From positions 1 through 64,000 of the forward strand of contig CBDCIT010000010.1 of NCBI GenBank assembly GCA_965217615.1: a DNA stretch of 64,000 nt, read 5' to 3'. Positions 1-9,012 of this stretch are shown here, piece after piece (position 1 is the stretch's first letter; each line of letters begins with the position of its first letter). The notes under the pieces were generated by a model. The model saw only the letters and a list, made by a program, of their open reading frames with translations. It did no database searches and was not told the DNA's origin. Source of the DNA: CAVOAK01 sp965217615 (GTDB lineage: Bacteria > Pseudomonadota > Alphaproteobacteria > UBA8366 > CAVOAK01). A program made the position numbers and the translations under genes.

Positions 1-402
1 TCTGACAACACTGGAATAATCGAGAAGATCGTAAAATGCGATGCTCCACATAAGTTGTGTACATGGATAACAACGCCCAGGCTCAGAATGTGATGGACGT
101 GGCTGATGCGGCATTCCGGCAACTCATTTCAATAATTCAATCGGAATAGCCAGGGACCGTGGAGCACGACTTTTGGTAGACGATCCATGCTTTTGAGTTC
201 GTGCTATCGGATGAAAGTGGTAGTACTAACCGGCTAAGTCGGACGCGCCAGAAATTAGACCGTGTCGGTGTCGTCCAAACTCTCAAGGATTGGGCGTTGT
301 GCAAGCAGTCTGCTGACGTTTTCGACATGCTCTTGGAAAGGGGAATGTTGTTAGGCGTCGACGCTTGACTCCCCAGACGCTCGGAATGTCAATGGGTTAG
401 CA
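1..402. other. no supported gene
   Basis: I see no convincing coding region here. The longest plus-strand start-to-stop frame near the edge (63-149) encodes only 28 residues and resembles nothing I recognise. The stretch ends at an IS3-type transposase remnant. Confidence 0.4.
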
Positions 403-594
403 TGGCTACCGGCGTTGAACACCCACGCCGAACAACAGGAATGGGTGGATTGGTTCAACAACCGGCGGCTCCTGGGGCCCATTGGAAACATGCCGCTGGC
501 CGAAGTCTGCCAGCGCTACTACGCTATGCTGGAGCAGTCAGCCAAGACGGCGTGACTCAAACAAAATAACCTCCGCCAAACCCGGCACGGTTCA
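403..594 (+). pseudogene. IS3-family transposase C-terminal remnant
   Basis: One frame ending at the TGA at 553-555 reads LNTHAEQQEWVDWFNNRRLL then GPIGNMPLAEVCQRYYAML, the typical last ~50 residues of an IS3-family OrfB (integrase core, after the catalytic Glu). The 40 bp after the stop resemble the non-coding terminus of such elements. Everything upstream of the WVDWFNNRRLL motif is gone, so this is a scar lying immediately upstream of the Gabija operon. Confidence 0.7.
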
Positions 595-615
595 GACAAA
601 ACAGAAAACAAATAT

Positions 616-2532
616 ATGCAGATCAAGAAGTTACAAATTGAGAATTTCCGGTCGATCGTCGATATAGAGCTATCGCTTGATGACACGACGGTGTTTATCG
701 GAGCAAACAACTCGGGAAAGTCGGCGGTTCTCGAAGCTGTCCGGATCGCGTTGACACGACGATGGGGTCAAAGGGGTACTGGCTTTACTGAGAATGATAT
801 TCACATTGCCAGTCCCGAGGACGATCCACGCACTGCTCCAGCCCCACGAATACTGATCATCTTCCAGGAATCGTCAGCTGGCGAGTGGCCCGAAGATATG
901 ATAGCCAACTTGGACGAAATCATGACGCTGACGGCCAGGGGACTGAATCGTGTTTCTGTAGCGATAACGTACTCGTGGAATGCAGATGACGAGGTATTCA
1001 AGCCAGCGTGGGAATTTCTGGACACGGATGGGAATGCGCAACCGCCTCGGCGGAGAGCAATCAATTTGTCAGGCTTTTACAACTACGTCCTTTTCTATTG
1101 GCTCGGAGCACTGCGCGACGCAAAGGATGAATTCACAGCGCGATCCCAACATTGGGGTGGCCTTCTTAAATCGATCAATGTGCCTGCTGAGCTTGAGCAA
1201 GAAATCATGCAGACGCTGGACGAATTAGACATAAGGTTACTAGCGTCTGATCCTCGGTTTACGCAGATAGCAGAAACAATTGGACATGCAACTGAGGTAG
1301 CAGCGGGTGATACACCAGGCGCGGCAAAGCTTCGAATGTTGCCCCTTAATCTGTGGGACCTGCTGGCGCGAGCGGGGATTGTCCTGAAAAACGAAGAGCC
1401 TCTACCGTGGCTACCGCTCGACCACCACGGACAGGGCCTCCAAAGTCTCGCAGTGATCTTTTTGTTGCAAGCAGCAATTTCACACGCGCTTTCAGAAGAG
1501 CTTGATGAGGGCGCAGAGCCAATTTTTGCGATAGAAGAACCAGAGGTACACCTGCATCCGCAGGCAGCCCGTACGCTATGGAAACGTATATCTGAATTAC
1601 CTGGGCAGAAAATCGTATCAACCCATTCGCCTTATTTCATCCAACATGTTCCACTTCATAACATTCGATTGATCCGCTTCGCCGACAATTCAACTTCGGT
1701 ATCTGCTCTACAAAGACGAGTGGTGTCAGATTTGCCATGGACCCAGGAAGTGGAGAATCTTGTTGGTGGCAAGCAGCTCAATCACCTCAAAAAAGACGAG
1801 GAGATAGGCACTATTGCAGCGACTGTTTGGTTCGATGAGCGCACAGCAAGTGATCTGGCGGATTGCTGGAAGGGCGATCCGAACGAAAATGAGATGAGCA
1901 ATAAAGTAGCGTCATTCCGCCGTGACTGTCGGGCTCTGGTCTCCAAAGAAGATGAAAGCGCTCTTGCGCTACTCGGGAGACGCATGCGCGGAGAAATATT
2001 TTTTGCCGGACAGTGGCTGCTTGCCGAAGGACAGTCGGACTATTTGCTCCTGCATGCGATAGGTGTAGCTCTAGGATACGATCTCGATCAGCATGGCGTC
2101 GCAGTAATTGACTTCCAAAACAATGGCAATCCCGGTGTATATGCAGGTCTGGCAGACGCGCTGGAAATCCCGTGGATGATGATCACAGATGGCGACGCGG
2201 AGGGCGAAAAAATCCGGAGGCTTCTCCTCAAAAGAGGCTTCACAGAAGACGACGCAAACGACCACATATCGAGATTGCCGACCCCGAACGATCTGGAAGA
2301 ACAGTTGATTGCTGATGGTCACGAAAATCTGCTTCGAGGTATCCTTGCAGATACGCAAGATGAGAGCGCAAAGACGTGTTCTTTGGACGAATTCAAAAAG
2401 CGGCTCAAAAACAAGAAAACCGCTTATATGACCGAATTGGCACCGATGGTGGCGACCGACACGGCGCTGGCTATGAAAATGCCAGAGCCTTTCGTGAATG
2501 CGATCGAGCATCTGAAGAACGGCCTGAGATGA
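616..2532 (+). CDS. gajA: Gabija protein GajA, OLD-family ATPase/TOPRIM nuclease
   Basis: 638 aa. An ABC/AAA-type ATPase half is followed by a TOPRIM nuclease half. The Walker A motif GANNSGKS is at residues 29-36. The Walker B/signature IFAIEEPEVHLHP is near 304-316 and is followed by the STHSPYF segment typical of OLD ATPases. The TOPRIM core follows: LLAEGQSD near 468-475 supplies the catalytic Glu and DGDAEGEK near 523 supplies the DxD. In the family, GajA is a sequence-specific DNA nickase held off by NTP and released when phage depletes nucleotides. The stop codon overlaps the start of a UvrD-like helicase (ATGA), the two-gene layout of Gabija and class 2 OLD systems. It appears intact. 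Confidence 0.88.
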   Translation: MQIKKLQIENFRSIVDIELSLDDTTVFIGANNSGKSAVLEAVRIALTRRWGQRGTGFTENDIHIASPEDDPRTAPAPRILIIFQESSAGEWPEDMIANLDEIMTLTARGLNRVSVAITYSWNADDEVFKPAWEFLDTDGNAQPPRRRAINLSGFYNYVLFYWLGALRDAKDEFTARSQHWGGLLKSINVPAELEQEIMQTLDELDIRLLASDPRFTQIAETIGHATEVAAGDTPGAAKLRMLPLNLWDLLARAGIVLKNEEPLPWLPLDHHGQGLQSLAVIFLLQAAISHALSEELDEGAEPIFAIEEPEVHLHPQAARTLWKRISELPGQKIVSTHSPYFIQHVPLHNIRLIRFADNSTSVSALQRRVVSDLPWTQEVENLVGGKQLNHLKKDEEIGTIAATVWFDERTASDLADCWKGDPNENEMSNKVASFRRDCRALVSKEDESALALLGRRMRGEIFFAGQWLLAEGQSDYLLLHAIGVALGYDLDQHGVAVIDFQNNGNPGVYAGLADALEIPWMMITDGDAEGEKIRRLLLKRGFTEDDANDHISRLPTPNDLEEQLIADGHENLLRGILADTQDESAKTCSLDEFKKRLKNKKTAYMTELAPMVATDTALAMKMPEPFVNAIEHLKNGLR

Positions 2533-4424
2533 GTGACGAATACGAAGAGGCTTTATACGGCCTCAGTCAGATACAGGAAAAGGCGGCCGGTTGGGACGAT
2601 GGATCAGCCTTGGTTCTAGCTGGACCGGGTGCTGGCAAGACGCGAGTTTTAACCAAGCGTGTCGCACGCCTTCTTCAGGGATCTCCAGATCTTCATTTCA
2701 AAGTATTGGCCCTGACTTTCACAACGAAAGCAGCGGCAGAGATGCGAGAGCGCGTCGACACATATGTGCCAGGTGTGGCGGAAAACCGAACCTTCATCGG
2801 AACATTCCATGCGTTCTGTACGCAGATGTTGCGCCAACATGGTTCGCACGTGAACATCTTTCCCGACTTCGGAATTTATGATCAAAAGCGAGAACGAGAA
2901 GCCTTGCTCGGAGATGCGCTCCGGGCAGCGATAGAAGCAGGGCGAGAGTTTTCGATGGAGGACATTGCTTGGTTAAATGGGATCGATGAAATGAAGGCGC
3001 GGTTGGTCGTGCCGGAAAAAGTGGGAGAGAAGATTCGCAATCCACATATGCCTCAGGTCTATCAGCTCTATGAGGAAGCACTAAAGGCAGAGAATGCCCT
3101 CGACTTTAATGGATTGATCTTAGAGACGTGTCGGTTGTTGGCGAAGATGCCCGCTGTCGCAAAGAGGATTCGGCACACATATCCATACTGGATGATTGAT
3201 GAGTTTCAGGACACATCGCCAGCACAATACCGGCTCCTGCGCTACATGACAGGAGGCAAGTTCAAGAACGTGTTTGTTGTGGCTGATGATGACCAGATTA
3301 TTTATCAGTGGGCTGGCGCGAGCTATCGACAAATCGAGCGGTTTCGAGAGGAGTTTCAGCCAGAGCTTATCCAGCTTGTTGAGAACCATCGCTGTCCGGC
3401 GGAGGTGGTGGAAATTGCGAACCAGCTCGTCGCGTACAACACACAACGGACGCCAGATAAGAAAGAAACGGTGGCGACGCGAGAAGCGTCATTTGGGGCA
3501 ATATCATTTCATTCCTTTGAGTCGGATATTGAGGAGAGGGAGTTTGTGGCCGACCAAATACTGGCCGCTGGCGAGGATGTGTGGGAAGAGATAGTGGTCA
3601 TCGGTAGAACCAGATCGCTGTTGGAGCCGGGACTCGATTGTCTCAGGAAAAAGGGGGTGACTGCAGTACTCGCTCAACGCCGCGACAACTTCATTTCTCC
3701 ACAGTTCGTGTGGCTTCAAGCTTGTCTTGATCAAGCCCTACGGCCAACCAACAGAAGGGTTTTCGCAGTTCTTGTAAATTCTGGCAACCGAATCGCTGAT
3801 CTGGATTTTGAACCGGCAATTCTCATTGCCGAAGCAGAAGTATCAGGTCTGAGTTATATTGAACATTGGAGCGTGATTGCGCAGGGGACTGGAAATACTG
3901 TCGCTCAAAACTTGGGAGAGCTTGTCGAGAAATTGGCCAACTCTCGTAGTGAATGGAGGCAAGTTGTCAAGGACGCGGTCCCTTTGTTGCTCGAAACCGA
4001 AGCGGTGGCAGAAGGTGGTGTAGGTGATGCGGTGGATGATCAAAAGGCCTGGGATTCGTGTATGAGAGAAATTCGGGCAGAACTCGGTGTTAATGCCGAG
4101 CTTTCTGAGGTGGTCCAAGGTTTAGCATTGCGATCAAAAGAACCGCCCAAAGACCCAAACACTGTGAGTCTCCTCACCGTGCACGGCTCCAAGGGTTTGG
4201 AGTTTCAGACCGTCTATCTACTGGGCTTGGCGGAGGGTGTTATGCCGTCTTGGCAAAGCGTTAAGAAAGGAGACGCATCACCGGAGATGGAAGAGGAGCG
4301 TCGTAATTGTTTTGTGGCCATCACTCGCACCGAGAAGCGTCTAATTCTGACGGCTGCCAGGAAATATCGGGGCTGGAGCAAAGATTACTCGCGATTCCTG
4401 GGCGAGATGCATATTGCAGATTAG
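2529..4424 (+). CDS. gajB: Gabija protein GajB, UvrD/PcrA-like helicase
   Basis: 631 aa from the ATG that overlaps the gajA stop by 4 bp, which implies translational coupling; a longer in-frame start at 2376 lies inside gajA and is less likely. SF1 helicase motifs appear in order: Walker A GPGAGKT (32-38), Walker B MIDEFQDTS (~221), motif III VVADDDQIIYQWAGA (~250), motif V TVHGSKGLEF (~550) and motif VI VAITRTEKRL (~595). In Gabija, GajB is thought to sense or process DNA ends and to assemble with a GajA tetramer. It is somewhat longer than the best-known GajB (about 500 aa). No frame damage is visible. Confidence 0.86.
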   Translation: MSDEYEEALYGLSQIQEKAAGWDDGSALVLAGPGAGKTRVLTKRVARLLQGSPDLHFKVLALTFTTKAAAEMRERVDTYVPGVAENRTFIGTFHAFCTQMLRQHGSHVNIFPDFGIYDQKREREALLGDALRAAIEAGREFSMEDIAWLNGIDEMKARLVVPEKVGEKIRNPHMPQVYQLYEEALKAENALDFNGLILETCRLLAKMPAVAKRIRHTYPYWMIDEFQDTSPAQYRLLRYMTGGKFKNVFVVADDDQIIYQWAGASYRQIERFREEFQPELIQLVENHRCPAEVVEIANQLVAYNTQRTPDKKETVATREASFGAISFHSFESDIEEREFVADQILAAGEDVWEEIVVIGRTRSLLEPGLDCLRKKGVTAVLAQRRDNFISPQFVWLQACLDQALRPTNRRVFAVLVNSGNRIADLDFEPAILIAEAEVSGLSYIEHWSVIAQGTGNTVAQNLGELVEKLANSRSEWRQVVKDAVPLLLETEAVAEGGVGDAVDDQKAWDSCMREIRAELGVNAELSEVVQGLALRSKEPPKDPNTVSLLTVHGSKGLEFQTVYLLGLAEGVMPSWQSVKKGDASPEMEEERRNCFVAITRTEKRLILTAARKYRGWSKDYSRFLGEMHIAD

Positions 4425-4628
4425 CAAGGCGGTTGTTCTGGCGATCGTTGTCAATTATCAAGACTCGTATGGAGGCGGACGTTGTGTTCACGGACGTGAA
4501 CGACATGGAGGATCGGCGCGCCACGGTCCGATATGGCACGGAGCGATCTGACGGCGTTATCAGAGCAAATCAGCTTGAGCCACCTGGCGAGGGGTCCCCT
4601 AGCGGCATTGTCATGTATGGACGCCCCC

Positions 4629-4865
4629 GGTGTTGCAAGGGAGAAACTGACTTAAAACGGCGGTAGAGCTTGCAGTCATGTATCCGGCCTTTGCGCTGCG
4701 GTACGCTGACCGCTGGCCCTGATGGAATCCGAAAGATCGACGCCCAGTCAGATTAACGAGCTCAAAGCCCTGACAATGCCTCGGGTTTGGCCGATCTCGG
4801 GTGGAGCCCTGTTTCGCCATCAAATCGTCGTTACCCTCGCAAGTTTGTATCCGCTTTCCAGCTGG
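4629..4865 (-). ncRNA. candidate IS1111 bridge/seek RNA region
   Basis: This is the ~240-bp non-coding segment downstream of the IS110-family transposase, inside the element. In IS1111-type elements the structured guide RNA that pairs with target and donor DNA is encoded in this 3' non-coding region. The assignment rests on position and family knowledge only; I have not folded it or identified guide loops. Confidence 0.35.
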
Positions 4866-5885
4866 TCAGGCGGGCGTCGGTCGGTAGATACGCTCGTATC
4901 TGAGCAGTGCCCAGGCGATGCGGGCTGTCTTATTGGCCATGGCGACCAGCACGACGTTTGTCGGCCGCCGCGCCAGGAGCCGGTCGGTCCAGCCAGGCCC
5001 CGTGCCTGGCTTGGCGCGGCGCCAGCGCAGCACGCTTCGCGCACCATGCACGAGCAAGCGCCTGATATAGCCATCCCCGCGCTTCGAGATCCGCCCCAGC
5101 CTGTCCTTGCCGCCAATCGAGTGTTGTCGGGGCACGAGACCGAGCCAGGCCGAGAGCTGTCGGCCCGAGCGAAACTGCGCGCCATCTCCGATCGTCGCGA
5201 CCAGCGCCGTCGCGGTGATGACACCGACGCCGGGGATCGTCGCCAGCCGGCGGCTCGCCTGGTTGGATCGGTGCCAAGCCAAAAGCGTCGCCTCCAGCTG
5301 CTTGATCCGGGCCTGAGCGGAATGGAGTTGCTCAACCAGAGAGCCAAGCGCCTCGCGTGCCAGAGGGGGCAGTCGCACATCACCGGGATCTTCGATGATG
5401 GCAACCAGTTCCTCAACCTTCGACGCCCCTTGAGCGACGATCAGTCCGAGCTCCGCACAGTGGCCGCGAAGCGCATTGATCACCATGGTGCGTTGACGGA
5501 CCAACAGCTCACGGGCCCGGTGCAGCATCAAAACCGATTGCTGCTCGGCGCTTTTCGCCGGCGCAAAGCGCATCGTCGGACGCGTCACCGCCTCGCAGAT
5601 CGCTTCCGCATCCGCCGCGTCGTTCTTGTTCGTCTTGACGAAGGGGCGAACGTATTGAGGCGGGATCAGCCGGACCTCATGGCCCAGCGCTTGTATCTCA
5701 CGCGCCCAGTAGTGCGCACTGGCGCAGGCTTCCATGCCGACAAGACAGGATGGCAATCCGGCGAAGAACGCCAACACCTTCCCGCGGCGCAGCTTCCGCC
5801 GTAGTACCGCTCGCCCCTCACCATCAGCACCGTGAACCTGGAACACCGTCTTTGCCAGATCAAAACCGATTGTTGTAATATCCAT
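4866..5885 (-). CDS. IS110-family transposase
   Basis: 339 aa starting MDITTIGFDLAKTVFQVHG. The N-terminal RuvC-like DEDD domain shows the first Asp in GFDLAKTVF, Glu in GMEACASAHYWA and the Asp pair in KTNKNDAADAEAICEA. The C-terminal Tnp_20 domain has TIPGVGVITATAL and the conserved SAWLGLVPRQHSIGGKDRLG. The length is normal for the family. The reading frame stays open upstream into a neighbouring IS6-type gene, but the internal ATG at 5883-5885 matches the usual family start. Confidence 0.88.
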   Translation of the reverse strand: MDITTIGFDLAKTVFQVHGADGEGRAVLRRKLRRGKVLAFFAGLPSCLVGMEACASAHYWAREIQALGHEVRLIPPQYVRPFVKTNKNDAADAEAICEAVTRPTMRFAPAKSAEQQSVLMLHRARELLVRQRTMVINALRGHCAELGLIVAQGASKVEELVAIIEDPGDVRLPPLAREALGSLVEQLHSAQARIKQLEATLLAWHRSNQASRRLATIPGVGVITATALVATIGDGAQFRSGRQLSAWLGLVPRQHSIGGKDRLGRISKRGDGYIRRLLVHGARSVLRWRRAKPGTGPGWTDRLLARRPTNVVLVAMANKTARIAWALLRYERIYRPTPA

Positions 5886-6027
5886 CGTGGACGCTCCCTC
5901 TGTCTGGAGTTCAAACCAAACACCATTCTGGCGCACTCGACGCCGAAAAGGGGGCGTCCATACCATCAGACTAACTGGACAGGACTTGTAGAACCTACAA
6001 TCAGCGGCCTCAGGCTGCGAGTTGACT

Positions 6028-6707
6028 TCACTCGGCCAGCGCAGCGGTCCGGGCTTGTTTGAAAATGTCGCGGCGGGTGAGATGGCGTTGGTGACGGAAC
6101 CAAATTTCTGCAGGGTCCCTACGTCCCTGAATTTGGCTATTGCCCGGTCTCGTCGTCGGAACGGCTGGTGTGAGTTCTCGGCCCGATTGTTGAGCCAACG
6201 GCCGCAGGTCTGGGCGGCCGCATCGCCGATCACCTTCAACGCCGCCCGGTATGAGCCCAACCGGTCGGTGACGATAGACCGCGGTTCACCGTAGCGCTTC
6301 ATCGCGCGTTTCAAAGACCTTAGTGCAGCCCTTCGATCCCGCCGCTTCGTGGCAATAACTTCGAGCACCTCTCCTTCGTGATCAACCGCGCGCCATAGAT
6401 AAAGTGTCTCGCCGCTGATGCGAACAAACACCTCATCAAGATGCCAGCGCCAGTTCGAATACGAGTGATGTTGAACACGGCGCTTCCGGATCACCGTAGC
6501 AAACAGCTGACCGAAGCGGTTCCACCAGTACCTCACCGTCTCCCGGCAGACGTCGATGCCACGTTCGGACAGCAGGTCTTCGACCTCTCTTAGCGATAAC
6601 GGGTAGCCGACATACATCATCACCGCGAGGCGGAGGACCTCGGGCGAACTGTTGAAATAGCGGAAGGGATTTCGCCTCTGGCAAAACTCGGGATGCACCA
6701 TCTGCAC
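6028..6707 (-). pseudogene. IS6-family transposase, frameshifted near the C-terminus
   Basis: This DDE transposase has the IS6 pattern: LSLREVEDLLSERGIDVCRE (HTH), WHLDEVFVRI (first Asp), IVTDRLGSY (second Asp) and NNRAENSHQPFRRR (Glu). After LQKFGSV the frame changes. The expected C-terminus (HLTRRDIFKQARTAALAE) continues in another frame and stops at 6028-6030. In the present frame the ORF instead runs on into the adjacent IS110 gene. A small deletion between about 6085 and 6112 explains this, so the element is probably dead. Confidence 0.72.
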
Positions 6708-6719
6708 GTCAATTCATTT

Positions 6720-7745
6720 CCTGCTTATCCGAGACATTCCGCCAGGAAGGGCATATGTTCTCAATATGTCCCGTATGAGGGGGTCACGGTTATGAGGTTC
6801 AAGGTTGCATCGCGCGTGCGTGGTCTGAGCGACGAGAGGTTTCGGGAGGCCTTCGGCACCAAGGAGCAGTGCCGCGCGGCGCTGGTCCGGCTGCGCTGGC
6901 CGGGCGGCTTCGTCTGCCCCTGCTGCGGCCATCGCGGGCATTGCGTGCTGGCGGGTCGGGGTCTCTATCAATGCACCCGGTGCAAGAAGCAGATATCGCC
7001 CACGGCGGGCACGATCTTCCACGCGACCAAGCTGCCGCTGACACTCTGGTTCGCCGCCATCCACCTGATCGTGACGGCGAAGAACGGCATCTCGTCGGTG
7101 GAACTCGGCCGCCGTCTCGGGGTCAAGCAGCCGACGGCCTGGGCCGTGAAGCACAAGATCATGGCGGTGATGGCGCGGCGCGAGGGGGAGACGGCGCTTA
7201 CGGGGCGGGTCGAGATGGATGACGCCTATCTCGGCGGGGTGCGCTCCGGCGGCAAGCGGGGCCGCGGCGCGGCGGGCAAAACGCCCTTCGTGGCGGCGGT
7301 CTCGACCAGTCCCGAGGGGCGCCCATGCAAGGTGAAGCTGGCCCCGGTCAAGGGCTTCCGCAAGCGCGAGATCGCGCGCGGCGCCAAGCACTGGCTGGCC
7401 CCCGGAGCGGCGGTTGTGACGGACGGCCTGGGCTGCTGGAGCGCACTCGACGAGGCCGCCTGCAGCCACCAGGCGATCCGCACCGGGTCGGGCCGACAGG
7501 CGGCCCGCATGGCATCGTTCAAATGGGTGAACACGACGCTCGGCAACATCAAGTGCGCGATCACCGGGACTTATCGCACGCTCGGCCCCGACCATGCCGG
7601 ACGCTATCTCGCCAGCTTCGCCTGGCGCTACAACCGGCGCTATCAACTCGAAACCATGATCCCGCGTTTCGTCCATAGCGCCGCACGAAACCAGCCCATG
7701 CCCTATCGCCTCCTCATTGCCGGATGACTGTCAGGGATAAGCAGG
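6720..7745 (+). mobile_element. IS1595-family insertion sequence
   Basis: The element ends are CCTGCTTATCC and its inverse GGATAAGCAGG. It is flanked by a perfect 8-bp direct repeat ATTCATTT at 6712-6719 and 7746-7753, the TSD length expected for IS1595. It is 1026 bp with a single intact transposase and was inserted just outside the start of the IS6-type gene. Confidence 0.88.
6792..7727 (+). CDS. IS1595-family transposase
   Basis: 311 aa. The N-terminal zinc ribbon has CPCC at residues ~37-40 and CTRC ~58-61. It is followed by a helix-turn-helix (VELGRRLGVKQPTAWAVKHK) and an ISXO2-like DDE/N domain with VEMDDAYLGG, VVTDGLGCW and the WVNTTLGNIKCAITGTYR segment containing the Asn-type third position. 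The ATG at 6792 was chosen because upstream codons fall in the element's terminal region. Intact and likely functional. Confidence 0.86.
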   Translation: MRFKVASRVRGLSDERFREAFGTKEQCRAALVRLRWPGGFVCPCCGHRGHCVLAGRGLYQCTRCKKQISPTAGTIFHATKLPLTLWFAAIHLIVTAKNGISSVELGRRLGVKQPTAWAVKHKIMAVMARREGETALTGRVEMDDAYLGGVRSGGKRGRGAAGKTPFVAAVSTSPEGRPCKVKLAPVKGFRKREIARGAKHWLAPGAAVVTDGLGCWSALDEAACSHQAIRTGSGRQAARMASFKWVNTTLGNIKCAITGTYRTLGPDHAGRYLASFAWRYNRRYQLETMIPRFVHSAARNQPMPYRLLIAG

Positions 7746-7830
7746 ATTCATTTTTTCTGATAAAGCACGCGAAAGCCATTGTAATTTGACGTCCAGACGT
7801 CTAAACATGCTGCGTGTGGAGAACGTGGTT

Positions 7831-9012
7831 ATGAGTAAGGTTAGACACCCCCCAGGTGCCATCCGCGATGCGATCACCGCTTACCTGACCGAAAGGACGG
7901 GCGACGCCAGCGTGTCCGAGATACGCAGTGCCGTCGAAGGAGAGTTAGGTGCGGTTCCTGCATCTTCCGTCAGATCGTATCTTCGATTGCGACCCGACAC
8001 CTTTAGGCGCACCAGTCGCGGACGGTACGAAGTTCAGCACGAGTGCGAGACGAACAGGGTCACGAGTGCAGTGATGGCGCGCGCCGAGGCGCGGCCTGTG
8101 TTCACGCACGGCAAGGCGAAGTTGTACCGTGCGGACTGTTTCGAGTGGCTGGAGAGTCGCTCACCTAACAGCATTCAGGCGATCGTGACAGATCCCCCCT
8201 ATGGCTTGGTCGAGTACACAGAAAAGGAACAGCGCAAACTGCGCAACGGAAAAGGAGGTGTCTGGCGTCTACCGCCGTCGTTCGACGGGCATCAACGCTC
8301 GCCGCTTCCGCGGTTCACAACATTGAGCGCGCCCGAACTCGAGAATATTCGCACGTTCTTTGAGGAGTTCGGTCGCAGGATTTCCCGCATATTGGTGCCC
8401 GGTGCCCATGTATTCCTGGCGTCCAACCCGCTCGTATCGCATATCGTAGCCGGTGCCCTCAATGTCTCCTGCCTGGAAAACCGGGGCGTCATAACTCGTC
8501 TGGTGATGACCATGCGGGGTGGCGACCGACCAAAGAATGCGCATGAGGAGTTCTCTGGCGTGACCGTGATGCCCCGTTCTATGGCCGAGCCGTGGTTGCT
8601 GTTCCGCAAGCCCCTGGATGGTCGGGTGCAAGATAACTTGCGAAAGTGGAGAACTGGCGGGTTGCGGAGGATTTCTGGGGATAAGCCGTTTGGCGACGTC
8701 ATCAAGTCGCACCCAACCCGAGCGGCGGAAAGGAGGCTGGCGCCGCATCCGTCCCTTAAACCCCAGGCATTTTTGCGCCAACTCGTTCGAGCAGCGCTAC
8801 CCCTGGGAGAGGGCTTGATTCTCGATCCATTCGCTGGTTCCGGCTCAACGCTGGCTGCTGCCAACCACAACGGCTACCAGAGCATTGGCGTGGAATTGTT
8901 ATCCGATTATATCGAGTTGGCGATTCGTGCGCTGCCGGCGCTTGAGGCGGTCAGATGTCAAGATAAATCCAGCTGTTGCGGAGCTTCCGAATACCGTTCC
9001 TGTCCAGGGTAG
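7831..9012 (+). CDS. site-specific DNA methyltransferase (N6-A/N4-C type)
   Basis: 393 aa from the ATG at 7831 (GGAG precedes it by ~9 nt; a longer in-frame start lies at 7786). An N-terminal winged-helix-like module (IRDAITAYLTER...RSYLRLRPDTF...GRYEV) precedes the catalytic domain. Motif IV is TDPPYG and comes before motif I, LDPFAGSGSTLAAA, giving the beta-class order of type II methyltransferases. It would modify the site cut by the convergent gene downstream. The last ~20 codons overlap the 3' end of that gene on the other strand. Confidence 0.85.
   Translation: MSKVRHPPGAIRDAITAYLTERTGDASVSEIRSAVEGELGAVPASSVRSYLRLRPDTFRRTSRGRYEVQHECETNRVTSAVMARAEARPVFTHGKAKLYRADCFEWLESRSPNSIQAIVTDPPYGLVEYTEKEQRKLRNGKGGVWRLPPSFDGHQRSPLPRFTTLSAPELENIRTFFEEFGRRISRILVPGAHVFLASNPLVSHIVAGALNVSCLENRGVITRLVMTMRGGDRPKNAHEEFSGVTVMPRSMAEPWLLFRKPLDGRVQDNLRKWRTGGLRRISGDKPFGDVIKSHPTRAAERRLAPHPSLKPQAFLRQLVRAALPLGEGLILDPFAGSGSTLAAANHNGYQSIGVELLSDYIELAIRALPALEAVRCQDKSSCCGASEYRSCPG

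Larger units (their letters stand above)
4616..5962 (-). mobile_element. IS110-family (IS1111-type) insertion sequence
   Basis: A 13-bp inverted repeat, TATGGACGCCCCC, lies at 4616-4628 and, inverted, at 5950-5962. It encloses one DEDD transposase gene on the minus strand. Subterminal inverted repeats and a long non-coding stretch (~240 bp) after the transposase stop, rather than before its start, point to the IS1111 subgroup. True ends may lie a few bases outside the repeats. No target duplication is expected for this family and I see none. Confidence 0.75.

Noticed and set aside
4469..4666. Small plus-strand ORF (65 aa) after gajB
   Set aside because: It runs into the end of the IS110 element, has no recognised domain and no clear ribosome site; a cut gene fragment is possible but not supportable.
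5885..6028. A natural 613-aa IS6-IS110 fusion transposase
   Set aside because: The open frame is an accident of a frameshift in the IS6 C-terminus; each half has its own family start, and the IS110 inverted repeat lies between them.
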